DNA from: Tomocerus qinae
Lineage: Eukaryota; Arthropoda; Collembola; Entomobryomorpha; Tomoceridae
Direction of reading: 5' to 3'
Assembly: GCA_020055645.1 (NCBI GenBank)
Contig: CM034548.1
Coordinates: forward strand, 37,316,296-37,380,295
DNA: 64,000 bases
The position numbers and the translations under genes are program-made. Below, piece after piece: positions 11,727 through 27,560 of this stretch (the stretch's first letter is position 1; every line of letters begins with the position of its first letter). Below the pieces are notes generated by a model, which saw only the letters and a list, made by a program, of their open reading frames with translations, was not told the origin of the DNA and did no database searches.

Positions 11727-14700
11727 AATGGAATCTGCCGTAATATACAATTCAGATATAACACTGACTGGTTTGACAGTACGAACTGCAGAAATAAGAT
11801 GAGGAGATTTGATTTGACTTGGTTTGGCTTCACTTTAGTCGGCTCGGCTTGACAAGACTGCACTGCCCGTTTAGGCACGCAAAAATTGAGGTTAACTTTA
11901 TCACTCGTTTCTATGTAATGCTAACTATTGGCGTAAATGGAAAAGTTTCTTGAGAATGTTCCTTGAGTAATGCACGCAAGTAGACACAGACATGCTGCCA
12001 TGTGATGAGCTCCTCCGCAGATTATCTTCTGAAGAACTCATTTTGGACGGACGACTCCAACAACGTTCTTTCACATTATTATAGTCGAGTCTGTCTGTGA
12101 AGTCACTCCGCTCAAGTCTGACGCTGGGATTGGAATGAAGTGGATTTCTTCGAGGCAGATGAAGATGAGTTGCTTGGATTCAAAGTCCTATCAAATCTGT
12201 GTCGATTGTGATATTAGTCCATGTTCATAAAATATTAGGTTGTACAAATCGTATTTACGATTGTATGAATCCATGTAGTAACTTGCTCTTGTGGTTTGGT
12301 GGGTTTCTTCACACTCTGACTCTGAACTACGTAAGTACGTATGTACTTCTACCATATTATGTACTTCTCTGTCTGCCATACTCTATCCATACCATTCTCT
12401 CTACTTTCTTGCTAGCTCCATCCAAAACCAACTCAACTCAAGGGCACAAGAATGATAGGAGGAGGAAAAGGAAGTCGCTCTTACAAACGTTCATTTCACG
12501 TCTAAACCAAAAGCAGATACATTTAGTCAATGTAAATAAATATTTTATCGATACAATGATTATGTTGAATCTACTTACCTACCCTACATGGAAATTCCAT
12601 ACTATCAATAATAGTGTTTATGATTAATTTTCAGGAGATTCCCTTTCCTCGCTACCTTATTAAAGTTTGGATTCTTTTTGAAAGTATTATACCTACTGAG
12701 TATTTTGTCACCTGTCACAATATCAGTGTCGGTGTGCTATACGAACTGGCTATATATAATACTGCTTGAATGGGATGAGAACACTGAATGAATGGTCGAA
12801 AAGAGAACCAGATGGATCGAATGCGGAGGGAAAACTGAGATGAAATGAGGAAAATTGTACGTATGAATTTATTTAATAACTGTTCTGAACATGATTGAAC
12901 AGTGTATGTGTGTCCACACACATTTCTATTGTAATACAGTGAAGTACGCTGAATACTCATTGTTAGGTTAGGTATGTTTATCTAGAATAATGTATAGTGA
13001 TATTATGGTGTACCTACGCATGTACTTATTCGAAATGTGCCCGTAGTCTATCTCAACTTGCTTCGATTGTAGATATGTAATGTAATAATTTCCCTGCCTG
13101 ACCATTCACCGTGATATCATCTTGGTTTGTCTCGGAGATGAATATCTACTGGTTCTGGTTCTAATAATGTTGTATTTATCATATTTAATACAAATGTATA
13201 GACATTCTTTGCAAGTGTCTATGGAATATAGTTACAAAATAATGCTATGAGTTTAAATGTATATTTTCTATTGTTTGAAAAGATGTATATAGGCTAATGT
13301 GTACTCTTTCTATCCTTAATCTCAATTGTCTTGGTAAAAGCCATAGCTAAAATATTTATCACTCAACTATTCGTGTACCTATTATGTAGGCAACTAAATT
13401 AACACAATCTAGCGAAAATCCCCGTCTGATATTCTATCTACATGCATTCTACACTGCTAATTGCCATGGGCTGGAGGAAAACCCTTAAATGAATGACGTG
13501 TGTGCGTGAGTATAGATTCGTAAATGGTAATGATGTCTTTAAATCGATAAATGTGCACTGAACGAAGGAAGATAAATATTTATTGGTATAGAGGAAATTG
13601 AGATGATTTGAGGAGGAAAGAAAGATGTTGGTGAGACAAGTGACTGATTGAAAATGAGACTCAAAGTGGAGTGAGACGAGAGTTTGAATGAACTTTCCTT
13701 CGAGACCTTTTTACAATGGAGCCGTAGACAATTTGGCTGCATGACATGGACTTGACTGGGCAGACTGGACGAGAATGTAGAATTGACAAAACAAGACTCG
13801 GCAAGGAAGGCCGGTAGGACAGGATGTAAATATGTAGATAATCTATTCTGTAACACAGTATACTAGTATCACGTATCTATCCTTCTCCTATATAACTGTA
13901 TAATTAATTACAAATAGTAAGTATGAATGGCTCTGTATTAGCACTGAAGAATAGTTCAGCCTAGTAAATTTAATAGGAGTTAGTCTATGCAAATCTAGTG
14001 CACATAACATAGAAAAAAAGAATTACCTATACACTCCTATTGTAGTAGTGGCATAAGTAAATAGATAAAAGGCACTACTTTACTTACACAGATAAGCCAA
14101 GAAAGGTATGCACAATCAGCAAAACGATTCTATAGAAAATGTACAGTGTAAACTCGGCAAGTGAGACAAGGATGAATTTTATCTCTCTGTATTTACCTGT
14201 GTCCATGTGTTTGTATAGTGACTGCTGTTGGTGTAAGGGAATGCAATGTAAGGCAGTGCAACCGAAATCCACTACAATAATGGCATTCTCGATGTTGATT
14301 CCAGTTCAGCAAAGGTAGGTGGACGAACTCTAATCAACTTCAGTGCAGTTAAGTTTTGTTGTTGTGTGTATTAAACATTCCAGTCAGTCAGTGATTGTAT
14401 AAGTATCTGTAGTTTTGATTGTGAGACCAACAGCAGCCGCACTATCACTCTATCCTTACACCAGTATACATACACAGAAGAAGAATAATGCAATGCATCA
14501 CTTCTATAATATTATATCCTTAATGCTATTATAATATGGTTATAATAGTAGTAGAAGTAAAGATAGAGAAAGACGGACGGAGCACGAAAGAAATCTCGTT
14601 AGGAGGAAAGGAAGGCAAAGTTTGAATTCAAAGGTAATAATGATGGGCCGTGTGGTGTTATCTATGCAGATAGAACAGATGAGAACGGAATGAGAATAGC

Positions 14701-15600
14701 CAGCCTGAAATATGCGAATCGGAATTTACGTGATAGATAATTAACAGGAATTCCTTGAGAAGGTATTTCGTTCAGAAGGAGGATTCACAAAAAAGATTAG
14801 AAAAGTGACGTAAGGTAAGTAAGGAGAGTCCCAATAGTGCATATAAAGTATCACACGGCACGGTCTGGCAAATCAGACAGACAGGTAGTTCCTATCCTCT
14901 GTCCATCCTGCCACAACTAAACTAACTAACGATAACTGTATCCATCTAATAATATTAATATTTATTATTGTTACCCATCGTAGCTCCTATCCTCTATTAT
15001 TACTTAAGTCTGTGAAATGCCATGAATTGCCATTCAATGTCAAGCCAGATTTTGCAGACTTTATAAACACGAGGAAAAAAAATCCTAATTCTTCGTTGAT
15101 ATTGTGACGAAAGGAGAAAAGGGAAGCAAAGCTACTTAGTAGTACCAGTGATGCTATTTATGTATATAGTACTAGGTAGGTAGGAACGTGAGGTTAGTTA
15201 GAGTTTGAGTTGCTTGGCTTTGGGTTGGTTACTATTATGCCGGATAAATAGTTACCAATACCAACTGTCTGTTGTTCGTTGTGTTCACAGTCACTTAAAG
15301 ATTTACAGTAAAACCGCAGTCTACAGATAGCTAACTAAGTTGCTAAGTAAACTTCCATCGACCACTACTGTACAATGTCTACAGTTCTCCACCAGACAAG
15401 AAAACCAACTAACGAAACTATCTCTTCTGTCCACAATGCTAAATTATGTGAATGAATACGCTGGAAGAAGCATCAGGGCTTTGTCCGCCACTATCTATTC
15501 ACCATTCACACAATTCCTAAGCTCACCTACTCTACACAAGCGCAAAAATCATTTACTAACTACATAGACACCGTAAAACCCTCAATAAAATCCTACACTA

Positions 15601-18600
15601 GAGGGAATGTCTAACAAATTATATTTCAGCCCAACCTTGACCATAGAAACTTTTGCCACGACATCTTTGAAATTATTGTGCAGAGGAGAACTAATGAAAT
15701 CTCAATGGTGAATGAATACAAAAGAAAATTTTATCTGCCAATCTGATGTGTACAATGGCGTTATTACAGTGCATAGTAATTCGCAGACCTTCTCAGTAAT
15801 ATTGTCTTTAGAGTGGGAAAAAATAAAGTCTACTCAAGAAAACTAGGGTGCTGAGACAGGAAGAGGAACTTGACAATAAAATTTGCAACCTGAGAGGGAA
15901 AAGAATCTATATTGTAGATAGACCTATGACATTACGAACAATGAAATATCTACGAATGGGCAACCAGGCAGTATAATCTAACAGCTTCGTTATTTGTCAG
16001 ATTGGTATTTGTACTCAGTACAATAATATAGTGCACCGTAATAAAGCTGAATCACAGCTCCAGTCCAAAGGCTAGAATTTCATTCATCGTAAACCAGCTC
16101 TCAAGTGTTTGCATTTATTGACATCGATATTACTTTTCAAGACCAACACTACAAACGAGCGATGATGTTATGTCATATGCAAACTTCAAATTAACACAAC
16201 TTATCATATCTAACCAAAAGTGTCCAATCAATAATACTCTTATTTCACCCTTTTTAATAATGAGAAGAGTCAAATGTAATTATTTATTTAACCGAATTTG
16301 CAAACCTTGCAATATTATAGGTTTCAGTTCACTGACCAATTAATTAATTTAAGCTGTAATAGTAGTAGTTGGTACAAGTATTATGCCTGTGTGGAGCTGT
16401 CAATGAATCCATAAAAATAATATTCATGGTATTCCAAGAAAAGCGTCTACTATATTATGTCAGAATTAAATTACTCATGAACTCATTGATCAAATTACTT
16501 AAAAGTTTTACATTACAACACACTAAGTCAAAAACCTCGTTAATGTTAATTAGTTATTTTTACTACATAATTTGACAGATGATGTAAATTGATATATTTT
16601 TGGCTTAATTATAGCACAATTTGTGAGTCCATTTATTGCTGATGAGCTATCTACCAAATAATATTTGTAAAAGCCCATACTTATTTTAGATCTCTTTTAC
16701 AGCATAAGGTTATAAGGGTTAGTATTTCACAGCTCGGATTGTTTTGATGCAGGTTATGATACCTGCCGAGACGGGTACATATTAGTTTTAGCCTCTTTAT
16801 TCTTACAATTGAAGTGATGAGTTTGAATAGCTACAAAAGATTTAAGACGGTTGGCATGAATCGAAGGGTGTTTAGTGTTCACTACGAGGCTGTCGGGTTT
16901 CTTCCTGTATCTCATGTACCAAAGCATGGAAAGATGAGTTTAGGTAGAGAAATGCTTATTGTGGGTACTAAGTGCTAACACATAACATACGTGCAATTTA
17001 CACATCATCTTACTAGTGTCATAAGTAAATAGTAGAATAATGAATCATAACTATATTTACTTATGCTTCGCATATTGACGATATACTCACTCATCGCATA
17101 TTATTTGTGTGTAACTTAATGGTGAAATTCGTTACTTTCATTCTTATGGCTATGCAAAAATAAATAATTGGTATTCTTTTCAAAGTCCGGTATTTTAAAT
17201 AGTGAGACATATGTGACGAGTCGTTGTACAAACTAACTGTATATTTATTACTGATGGGCAATTTAACGACAGACGGTTTACTGGGTTCTTATTTAATCTA
17301 ATGCAAAAGATGTAGTAAGTAAGTCACTCAGTCAGTATAATATTACATAGATACTTGTACATAATAGATGAGTGAATATAGTACATATAAAGTTTGAGGT
17401 ATGCAATGCGAAGGACCTAGCAGAGAAATCTGAAAGCAGGCAGCAAAGTATATGTACCTGCACATAATAGCAAGTATTAAGTACGCAGAGGTATTATGTA
17501 GTGTACGGAATGGTCGGTCGTTGTGGTAGAATGGGTTTGTGGAGATGCAACGAGTATGTGTTGCAAATCTCAGAGTCGAAAGGCTTTTTGCAGTCAAGGT
17601 AGAGTAGAAGCTAAGAGTTAGCTATGCAGAGTTGAAAATGTACATGGTTACTGTCTTGATCCTTTCTATGGGTTTGTTTTGCAGAGCAGTGCAAGTGTGT
17701 TACATCCAACCACAGCAGCCTCATAGAAACTCTTATGGCCAAGCAACAATATGTAAACCAAGTTTAAATGTAATCTATTGGAAAGGTATGTAAAGAGGAG
17801 AGTTCTAGGACGAGATATTTGGGTTATATCCGCAATGCATGCGTCTTTTAGAAAAAACGGATCCGGTCCGGTCTATGCAAATTTTTTTTACTAATTCAGT
17901 TACAATAGCTTCTTGTTCATTTCTTTTGTCCATGTCACTCTATAGGTCTCAGCGACACGACTCTAGTATCTATTTTTTGTTGGTGTATATTTACATGCAC
18001 TGGCTAACTTGACTGAATGTCAAACATGTGTAGACTATAATAATTTTAATAGCAAAATGAAGGTTTGAACTTTTATAGTTTCTTGTTCTTACTGCAATGT
18101 TTTTATACCTAGGTAGAGAAGCATGTACGTGTCTCATTTTGATTAGACCATGTCTCACATGCCTGCAACTCAGAAAACTATCTACAGTCGATGCAGAAAA
18201 TATGCACTTGAAGAAAAAATGACGATGCAGTTAAACGTACATTATTACTACAATTATAGTACAGAAATAGCAAGCGTAATCCAAACATAAATCTGTGGAC
18301 ATACTGTAAGAGTAGAGCCGACTCTACAATGCATTGCCATTAGCCAGTTATTAGCGAGATAGTAAATCGCTACAGATAGAAACTGTCTCTGAAAAAGAAA
18401 TCAGACACAGGGCACAGACTCAGTCTACCTTTGAAACATCCTTTATCCTTCTGTTGTCAGAGAATGCACACATTAATACCTTTAATGGTCTCCTTACTTA
18501 TCATCTGTGATGTGCACTCTTCTGTAAAGATTCCTGCTTTTCCATTCTTTTTCCATCATGTCAGTTAAGTTGTTTTAGTTCATCGTGTTGCTTCGTCACT

Positions 18601-21600
18601 TTGAAAATCACATTTTTAATTTCAGTGACGCTGTCCCTCACTCATAAATACCTTTCTGCATACAACTGCTTCAAACATTTTTTGCTATCATTTCTCTCAA
18701 CGCTATCCAAAATATTTTAAAGACACTCTGTGAATCCTCACAGAAAGATGCCATTCCAATTTAAGGATTAACATTTAACGTTAGCACAAAATTACTTCCG
18801 CAGAGCAGACTACAACACTTTTGAAATATTAAAAAATAAAAATACAATTTCTGCAATATGTATCTATTTAGACTAGCTACATATCCTTAAGTTTTTTTAA
18901 AATGATATGTTGCAGAGGAATATTCTATTTATTGCTTTTAGACAAAATAATTTAGTTTTTTTATTATTTACTTATTATTTGGACTCAACCTTTTTTAACG
19001 TCTAAATATTGATACGGATGTACGTATATCTAAATTGGTTATTGAGTAATCGATTGATCTAAAAAATTTGATTTAAAAAAATCAGAACATTATTTTGTTT
19101 GCAATATATTATTCATACGATGAGTTTTAAAGGTCGCACAATGCTGTAAGCCATAAAACCATGGCAAGCGAAGTTGCTAAACAATCGTCAGTCTATGTTC
19201 AAAAGATATTGCAACATGGCAAACTAATGTAGGTTGGTAGTATGTACTTTCGCCGTTTGCCAAATGCAGAGTATATAGATTCTATTTGATAACCGTGGAA
19301 ATACATTCTTGAGCAGTGGCAAATGAAGTTTGCAGAAATATATTTAAAGCTGAATCATGTTTTCTGCGGTTGAATTTATATACAAGAGTTTTAGCAATAT
19401 AAAACGTTTGATATTCTAGTACAAGATCTTCAGTATGGAATTTATAAAAATTGGCTAAATAGATACGGCGATAAACCAAGACAGTTTTGTTGGTAGGGCA
19501 ATGAATGACATAATTCTTTGCATGGGGTTGTGTTTGTGTCTGCTTTTAACGGAATGAGTTATTATGTAACTATGTACTATTATAACCTATGTAGAAAGAT
19601 AATATTTATATGACTATACTCTAATGATAGGTATATATAGTATAACAATGATAATGACTTATGTATCTATTGAATTAGCCTTCATTTTATTACGAGAATT
19701 CCCATAGGGGAATGGCATACAAAATCATTTTGGACTGTAATGAGGAGTTAGTTTCCCACAGAGAAACAAACAGATAAGGAGGAACACCAACCAGACGGTA
19801 TTTTTGAACTGCAGTTCAGTTAGATTACAGATTAGAGGAGGATGGGATTTACAAATATTTAATAAGCTTAAGCATTCATTACATTTGCTTAATGAGCTTA
19901 AACACGAAGTTGCCTTGGACTATGTAACTGGTGCAAAATTATTGGTAAGCACTTAGTATTTGTCACATTACATTTTGTATAAATTGCGATATCACATAAA
20001 TGATAAATGGATATTTCCGCAACTGAATGAATGACATTAATGGATATGACAAAACCCCAAATGGTATAAATGCACATTAATATCTACCGATATATATTAC
20101 ACATAGTTTTATGCATATTTTCTGCCAGCATTTATTTTACCATGAATTACGTTATATACTCATTCTAACATATTTACATTTACTCCTTATTTCAGCCTAC
20201 TGACTAATTAATTGATATATTATATAGCTATAGACCATGGACTGTATGGAATCCCGGTTCTAGCTTACGTTTTCCTAAATAGAGAGTAATATGAATCCTA
20301 CTTAATAGTACTACAATGAGTATTCAAGTGACTGATTATGCAACTTGTAGTAGGAGTGAACTTATAGTCAAATGCTCTAAATTATGTATAAGTGTCGGGG
20401 GCTATTGTTAGCGCATACGATTCAGTATTTACATAAATACTAATAAGCAAACTACTTATCGTAAGAGCCATAAGAGCTGATTAATCTATTCATAACCTAA
20501 TATTATACAACTTGGTATTGACCGGAGAAGATTCTTTAATTAAATTAGCAATATTTGATTCATTTAAGACATGTAGTCATGCATTAGTATGCGATATTTT
20601 CTTTCAGTCACAAAATTGGTATGTCATGTGCTTCCTGCCGAGCAAACTTTAAGATTTACTTGGCCTTTTAGAGTTTATCGACTTACTAATGTCATGGGCG
20701 TCTATTTATAGAACATATTAAGTCTATACGAATGCTAATCATAACGTCATAATATTAAAAATATCCAGATAAAGTAATATCCACTGCCATATCTGCTATC
20801 CTGAACCTATCTTGTAAAATAAGAATAGTAAAGTGCCTTCTATTCTTCGCGATTAATGCATACAATGATTTACATTTATATAGGCAGTAAAGATTTTGTA
20901 CTACATTAATATCTGATTTTTCTCATTTACTATGAAAATTTGTCAAAATAACTGAATTTATGAAGTAGGAGAGGTTACAGGTGTTTTTTAAAGACTCTCT
21001 TAAGGGTATATTGTATCGATGAACTCTTGAGGATATAAAAAGCTACAATGTTTTAAATATTCTAGAACAGTGTTGTGGATATGCAGTTGCTGTAGTTTTA
21101 AAAATTTCAAAAGTATTATGGTTAGCATTTTCAAACATGCCCACTATAGATATTTGCGTGCTAAACTACAACAAGTAAAATATATTTGGCGTTTTTACTG
21201 TCATACATGAATATTGTATTACCAATTGCTTCATTTAACATAATACTTAAACGATGCGGTTTTCTACTAATAAAGTCATCAGAATATATGCATAACAAAA
21301 ACCATGATAATATTATTAGGAAATATTATTTTCTAATTTTTAATGTACATATGTCTACCAAGATTTAATATATGCATTAAGCACTAAAAGTTTCAAACTT
21401 TTAAGTGGTATAAAATGAAGACAACTATAATCTACTTATAAAGCAGTAAATAATTGTATTGTGCGAATGCGAATTGGGAACAATGTCTAAAAGAGTGAAA
21501 CTTGAAGGAGCGTACCTTGCATCGGCATCCATGAAATATCACATCAGGAGGACAAGATATAAGATGTTGATATGCGAGAATACAGGTTCCGGTTCCACTG

Positions 21601-24600
21601 CTTGACAATATATAGATATGGTGTATCAGTCTCTTTATCAGTGCTTTGCACTCGCAGTATATTACTGGTTTAATCCTTTTGTGGAAAAATTAGTCTGTTT
21701 CCTCTCTTCTTCCCTTGAGTGCTTATGTTGCGTTTTTGTGCAGGTGTTTTCCTAGTTTAGGCCATTAATATAGGTAAGGCACTTAGATAACAAATATTAA
21801 AAAGTGAGGAGGTGAATAAAATAAGAATTCTTCCACTTGGGTTGTTTACCGTTTGTCTGTAAATATATTTTACACATCCTATCTTAATTAGTAACCTGGG
21901 CTAACCTGAATTTTCTCGGTGGTGCGTCGAATTAAATTGCGCATTACGGGAAACTTGAAGTTCCTCACCTTCTTTTGTCTGAAAAGCAGAAATATATTAT
22001 TTAATCTCAATTCGGCGTAAGTATATATCTACACTGCAAGGAATACACAGGTATAGTAGTAACAATTGGTACACCCTACACTTATAGTTCTTGCTCCTGT
22101 GGCAATTACCATTAAGCAGGTAAGAGAGACTAGGTTACATACTGGCACATCACTAATGCACACAAGCACATATAAATCTTTTACTAAGGTTGTTACAGAT
22201 ACAGATATCCTTATTATATGTATCATTTAGGTAAGAATAGAGCATTCACTCAACTCACATTTTTAGGCATTCACATTCACAAAGTGTCTAGCTTCACTTA
22301 CTTTCCTAGCCAGTTAAGTAAGTCTCTTGTGCACATAATGCTTATTAACAATAATAATATATAACAATTTGTGTTATGTCTACCACTGCTATAACGAACA
22401 ACATGCTCTGCTTACGTGAAGATGCTTTTATTATAATACATTACTATTCTCATTATCATTATCTATATTATACCACACTGCACACACTCTTCCCACTCTG
22501 CTCAATTGAGAAACCCTTCTGCCAACGGCACAGGTCGCATTTTATAACTATTCACCTGCCGCCGTAAAAATCCTACCAATTATAGACTTGTAGGTAAAAT
22601 TAGGTAGAAATCATTTTAAGACTATGTCTTCTAAATTATCCCTTTCTAAAAGTTAATATAACTTTTCCAGTAGCTGCTGGTAAATAAAGCAGAATCAAAA
22701 AAAAAATTCTACTGAATTTTCTTAAAATTAATTACGGCATAATAATAAAACCCATTATCCGCCCTGATACTAATTAGCTATTACCAAACGTATCTGCTAG
22801 CCAATCTCTCTGGCATGGTAAGGAAAAGTCATTAAGCTTTAACTGGTCCAAAGGAGTCCAGAAATGCAATGGCTTGGGTTATTTCTATAGTATACTATTA
22901 TTATTACAGTGTGATGGAGTAATATAAGATCCTCTCCGGTTTTAAGTATCAAGGAGTGAGACGCCGTGATTAGAAAATGCGACGGCTGAAACCCTTACCG
23001 TTTGTATATTCTTAAATGTACCAATATTATTTGTATGGCTAAAATGGTATTATTGGTATTACATCTGAGTGTCTCACGAATTCATTATTGTACAAACACA
23101 CGAATTCACGATACCTTTTTTGCAAGCAGAAGACCTGTGCATTAGAGCCAGAGGTTGTATCTAGGATTATACAAGGAGAAAATCTGTTTTAGCGGACTGA
23201 GCGAGATATTTACTTGGGATTAGTCAGCCCGTGGAGAATTTGGAAGAAACAAAATCTGCATGAGTTGATTTACATGCATGTGTGGTTCTGTGTGTGATTT
23301 TGTATACATGAGCAATGATGTGAGTTGGACATTGTATTGTTTTAGGGAATAATGAATTGTATTGCGGTTACAATGGTTGAACGAATGGCTCTGGCTTGGC
23401 TGTCTGAATATATAAATGAATGAATCAAGTGTCTCATATGACAGACGCGTGTAACGTTCTTTTCTCTGGTGTCTATCATATCCCATTCATTCATAGATTA
23501 GTATGACATGGCACATCGCACACAATTATATATTATTCTATGTAATCGTATTGTGCTCATGATGGGTACCTAACTAAATAAATAAGTAGGTAAAGTATCT
23601 AATACCTACTCGAAATCCAGTACTCTCCTCTTTGCATAATATCCAAACCTAAACTGATCTACACACACAGAAAATAATTTTACTATTTAGTACAGTACGC
23701 AGATTTGCCCTTTTCAGCTCTAGAAATTGTAAAAATATGAAGCAAGTATATTTTTTCTATGGAAGTGGTAACTATTTGTGCTATGAAAATTAGCACGAAG
23801 CATACGTTTCATTTGGCAAATGCTGATGCGAGCTTTATGTGAGTATTATTATTCATCCTTAGGTACTAATACCGTTCTACTTACGTGCACAGACAAAATT
23901 AATTTAATGCTAAAGCATTTCTGGTGACAGCATGCTTTTTCTGCCTCCTGCCTGGAAGTATAGTGTGTTTGCAGCAAAGTAATAAGTAGAATGCTATTGC
24001 CATAAAATCACTAGCCTGGCTCGGGCTTCATTCTTCACAAAATAAGTCAGCACAATGCACTAATATGCTGAGCATACCTATTTTCGCATATTTATCACAA
24101 AAAAGGAATAGCTGATACAAATTATGGGCCATTTTTTCATACTTTCTCAAATGTCCTTAACTTTCCTGCATATTCAATGTTTATTATATGTTTATAACTC
24201 ATTTTAAATATACAATTACATTAACATAGATGATATAGCAAAAGAAATTAAAACAAGGCTATAAAGGACATGAATGGTTTAGCTTCCAAGTATTTTCTAA
24301 AATTATCAAAAGACATTTGCAGAGAATAAACAACATCTGTGGTTGGGTCATGGGTCACGCTGTGCATAGTAGTTGGTTGGAAATGTGTAAGTGGTAGACA
24401 GATTTTCATTATAGAGTGCAGTCTAATTAAAAGTTAAATCATCGACGCCTCGTCAAATGATAAAAATAGTTTTTATCTGTAGTAAAGGGAAATGTTTTGG
24501 GGATAACCAGTGCAGTGTTACGTTATTGGCACCTTTGTACTAGTCAAGTTATTGTTTAACAGCCTACAATTACACCTTCTTGGGTGATGCTTCAAAAGTT

Positions 24601-26570
24601 TGTTTGTGTTGCTGACAGTATCGTAAAGAGTCTAGTCACGGAACTAGTGCCAATAATCTTGGACTGATGCATACTTTGAAAGGAAAATAGCCCAACCCGT
24701 GGCCAATTTTGACTGTTGTTGTTACATAGAGAAACTCATGTCATGCTATCCTGCATGTTATTATGGTAGTGCGCATACTTGTGTATATACTTATGTAGGT
24801 TTAGGTTGGCAGCGTGTAGTACAAGTGTCTTTATAGTCATTCATCCGGAATATGTAAATGGACATGTGGGTGGCTGTATCTTGGCTAAAGCCAAAGAGTG
24901 ATAGTGATGAAGACTGCCTTCTTATCTCTACCTGAGTTATGTCTACTAAACAAAGGCGACAGTGACACTAGGTGAATCATATTTACTTTCATTAATACCC
25001 CACTCTGTAGAGGTCCGCTGTCTGATCATGACATCAGTCTGTCCCACCTATCTTCCTATTCCATATTTCATTCCACCTATCCCTACATCCAATTTTAGTC
25101 TACGCCAAACATTTCTGTCACAAACACTCAAAAAAACTTTGATTGAAGATTATCGAAAATTTAGACTTTCCAAAATGTCTTATAAGCCAAATATTTAAAT
25201 TAATTGTATGAAGTATTTATACTCTAAGTATTTATACTAATTAAAAACAGTAACTCTTAATGCCAATAAATATTTTTTTAAATAGAGTTTTCGACTTTCT
25301 GTACTATTTAAAATATTACTGTTTTAACTTTTCAGATTGAGATTATTTGTGTCTTAGTTATTAGGTTATACGAAACGAGAATCTAGAAGATATAATATAA
25401 ATGGTCATAATTTCTCTAATTGACAGCATTAAAGTATGCAAAATTGATAATATTGAACGTAAATCTGTCTGCAGTACAATAAACGATATTATCTCTTGTC
25501 GCTTGTCTAATCAGAATAGGCGTCACTGTTATTTCTGTATACAGTTGCAAACAGACCAGAATACTAATCAAACCATTTTATTGAAGGAGTAAGATATCTT
25601 TTGTGAATGGTTATATATAGCATATTATATAGATCTAAACAGGATCTCTTTTTTACAATTAATTACAAAAAATATTAAGTTTTCAAATCAATGTGGTTTG
25701 GTTGAATGTATAAAATCAGGGGCCAGAAATGTTTACCATTTGACATGAGTTGTACTAATCTTAGAGCATGTATCCTTCATGAACTACAAAGCAGTTAAAA
25801 GCAGTGAATTCCTTTGAATGTCTGCAAGAACACCTTGACCTTTTAACTTGTCTCGTTTTAAAATTATTCAAAAATCAGCAATGTATTTTTAAGAACAGTA
25901 CCACAATACCAGTTTTACCGAAATGGCAATAAATATTTCTTATAATTGAAGTGGGTGATTCATATACTATAATTAGTTATCATGATGCTTACAATTTGTT
26001 GAACAAACATTATGCATTTCAAATTCCAATGTAGTTTTAGTGAAGAGCTTGTAAAACCATCAAAGTACTGGAATAGATAAGACCATACACGTATTTGTAC
26101 ATTTTGTAGAAATTAATTGGAATTCCAGGTCTACGCGAAAGGATCGTCGGTATTAGTACTTCTAGCTACATATACAATTTTAACTGAATCATACGCTTGT
26201 TCTCAAGCAGTTGTCAATATAGTTTAAACCTGTATAAATGAAATGCAGAGGACATAGGTATTACAAATATATAAAGTAGTTGTTAATATAGAATGCGTTA
26301 AATCACGGTGATATAATTGTTTGAGTGTAAATTAATAGTATGTATGCCTAGTGAGAACTGTAAAATGAGAGAACGAGTGTTTATTACACTACTATAAATG
26401 TGTTATGCAGATAGTGTTAATAGGAAAGTGCAATGACTCATTCTTCTGCTCATTCATAGGTTACCAGGAATACATATGCATGTAATTTATCGGTATTAGT
26501 ATTACCACTTGACTAATTTTGCATAGCTGTATACTAATAAGTATGAATAATTGATTAAATAGTAACGATA
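15601..26570. other. No gene seen; 11 kb AT-rich
   Basis: Open frames are all under 90 codons with no recognisable motif. I see no paired splice sites joining frames. The sequence could be intergenic or part of a large intron of a gene whose exons are outside the window. Confidence 0.5.
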
Positions 26571-27560
26571 AAATGGTGAAGCGACCACAAATAAAGTAAT
26601 CGTGTCATTTGAGGAGAGACGAGAGTAGAATTATAAGAAAAGGAATAAAAGAAACTACAAGTTAAGTCTCAAGTGTTTATTGTTTGTAAGAACAAGAAGG
26701 TTTGCTTCTGTAGGGCTGTAGTGCATTTGAGTTAGGGAGGCAGAGTGATAGAGGAAAAGGATTCAAGTATGTACGCCAACAGAGCAAAGAATTGGATACA
26801 GGATGTGCATTCCTTGGAATGAAACGAAAATGGGGACAATTAGAGGAAAGTAAAGTAAAGTATAACTTAAAGCAAGAAACAAGTAAGTTAAAATGTGGCA
26901 AAGTAAAGTTGAGAGCGGATCTCCAGAAATGAGAGTAAAGTCAAGTCGACAAGACAGGTCTTGGTTATCAGACAGACAGAGCAGATGAGATGAGACTAGA
27001 CTACACAGAGACTACCTATCTACTACTACCAACTAACATCTCATCATATCTTACAGCACATTGCAGAATATATATAAACGTGCTATACTGTAGCCATATA
27101 ATAATAAGGATCTCACTCACTCAACGATGCGACACAACAACAGTACAGATAATCTAAGTAATCCATTACATTACATACATGTATAACTTATGTCCGTAGT
27201 CAGCACATTAAACCACGCAGTCTTCATAAGTAAATGCCAATGCCTTTTTGTCGAGGCAATAATGGCAAGGTAACTCTAGCGCAAGCCAAGGTAGGCAACT
27301 AGTAAGAGTAAGTAAGACATGGCCTGGCTCGACTATCTCCAACCTGTAAGACAACACACATACCTCTCTCCATTTTTTCCTTCGGCCTGTGTAACCTTCT
27401 CTCCAAACCGCCTTTTACACACTTTCTGCCAAAAACTAATTAATCTGCCCGTTCTACACGGTAGCCATTTGGATCATCATCCCACCCACCAAATCATTAT
27501 TCCCACACATCGCAGTTATGCTTTTTCCAGTCTCACAAACATCACTGGACCTGACTCACC
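26571..27560. repeat. Low-complexity block with switch near 27000
   Basis: The + strand is purine-rich from about 26580 to 26995 (GAGGAGAGACGAGAG, AAAGTAAAGTAAAG) and then pyrimidine-rich (CTACCTATCTACTACTACC, and CTCTCTCCATTTTTTCCTTC further on). The word ATCAGACAGACAG lies just left of the switch at 26967-26979. The open frames on either side are artefacts of the bias. Confidence 0.6.

Larger units (their letters stand above)
9300..15600. repeat. Low-complexity block with purine/pyrimidine switches
   Basis: Long runs of related short words (GTAAGTA, GAATGA, GTAGTAG, GGCTTGGCTT, CACTTACTT) rather than one clean repeat. The + strand is purine-rich at about 9640-10320 and then pyrimidine-rich to about 10600. 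It switches the same way near 14885. The long open frames here (for example 9489-9932 on - and 12199-12627 on +) come from this biased composition and encode low-complexity S/L/Y/T-rich text, so none is called a gene. Confidence 0.6.

Noticed and set aside
12199..12627. 142-codon open frame on the + strand
   Set aside because: No recognisable domain, no splice or codon evidence, and it overlaps a pyrimidine-biased stretch.
16749..16785. tRNA-like GCAGGT...ACCTGC stem
   Set aside because: No A- and B-box pair and no cloverleaf arms could be built around it.
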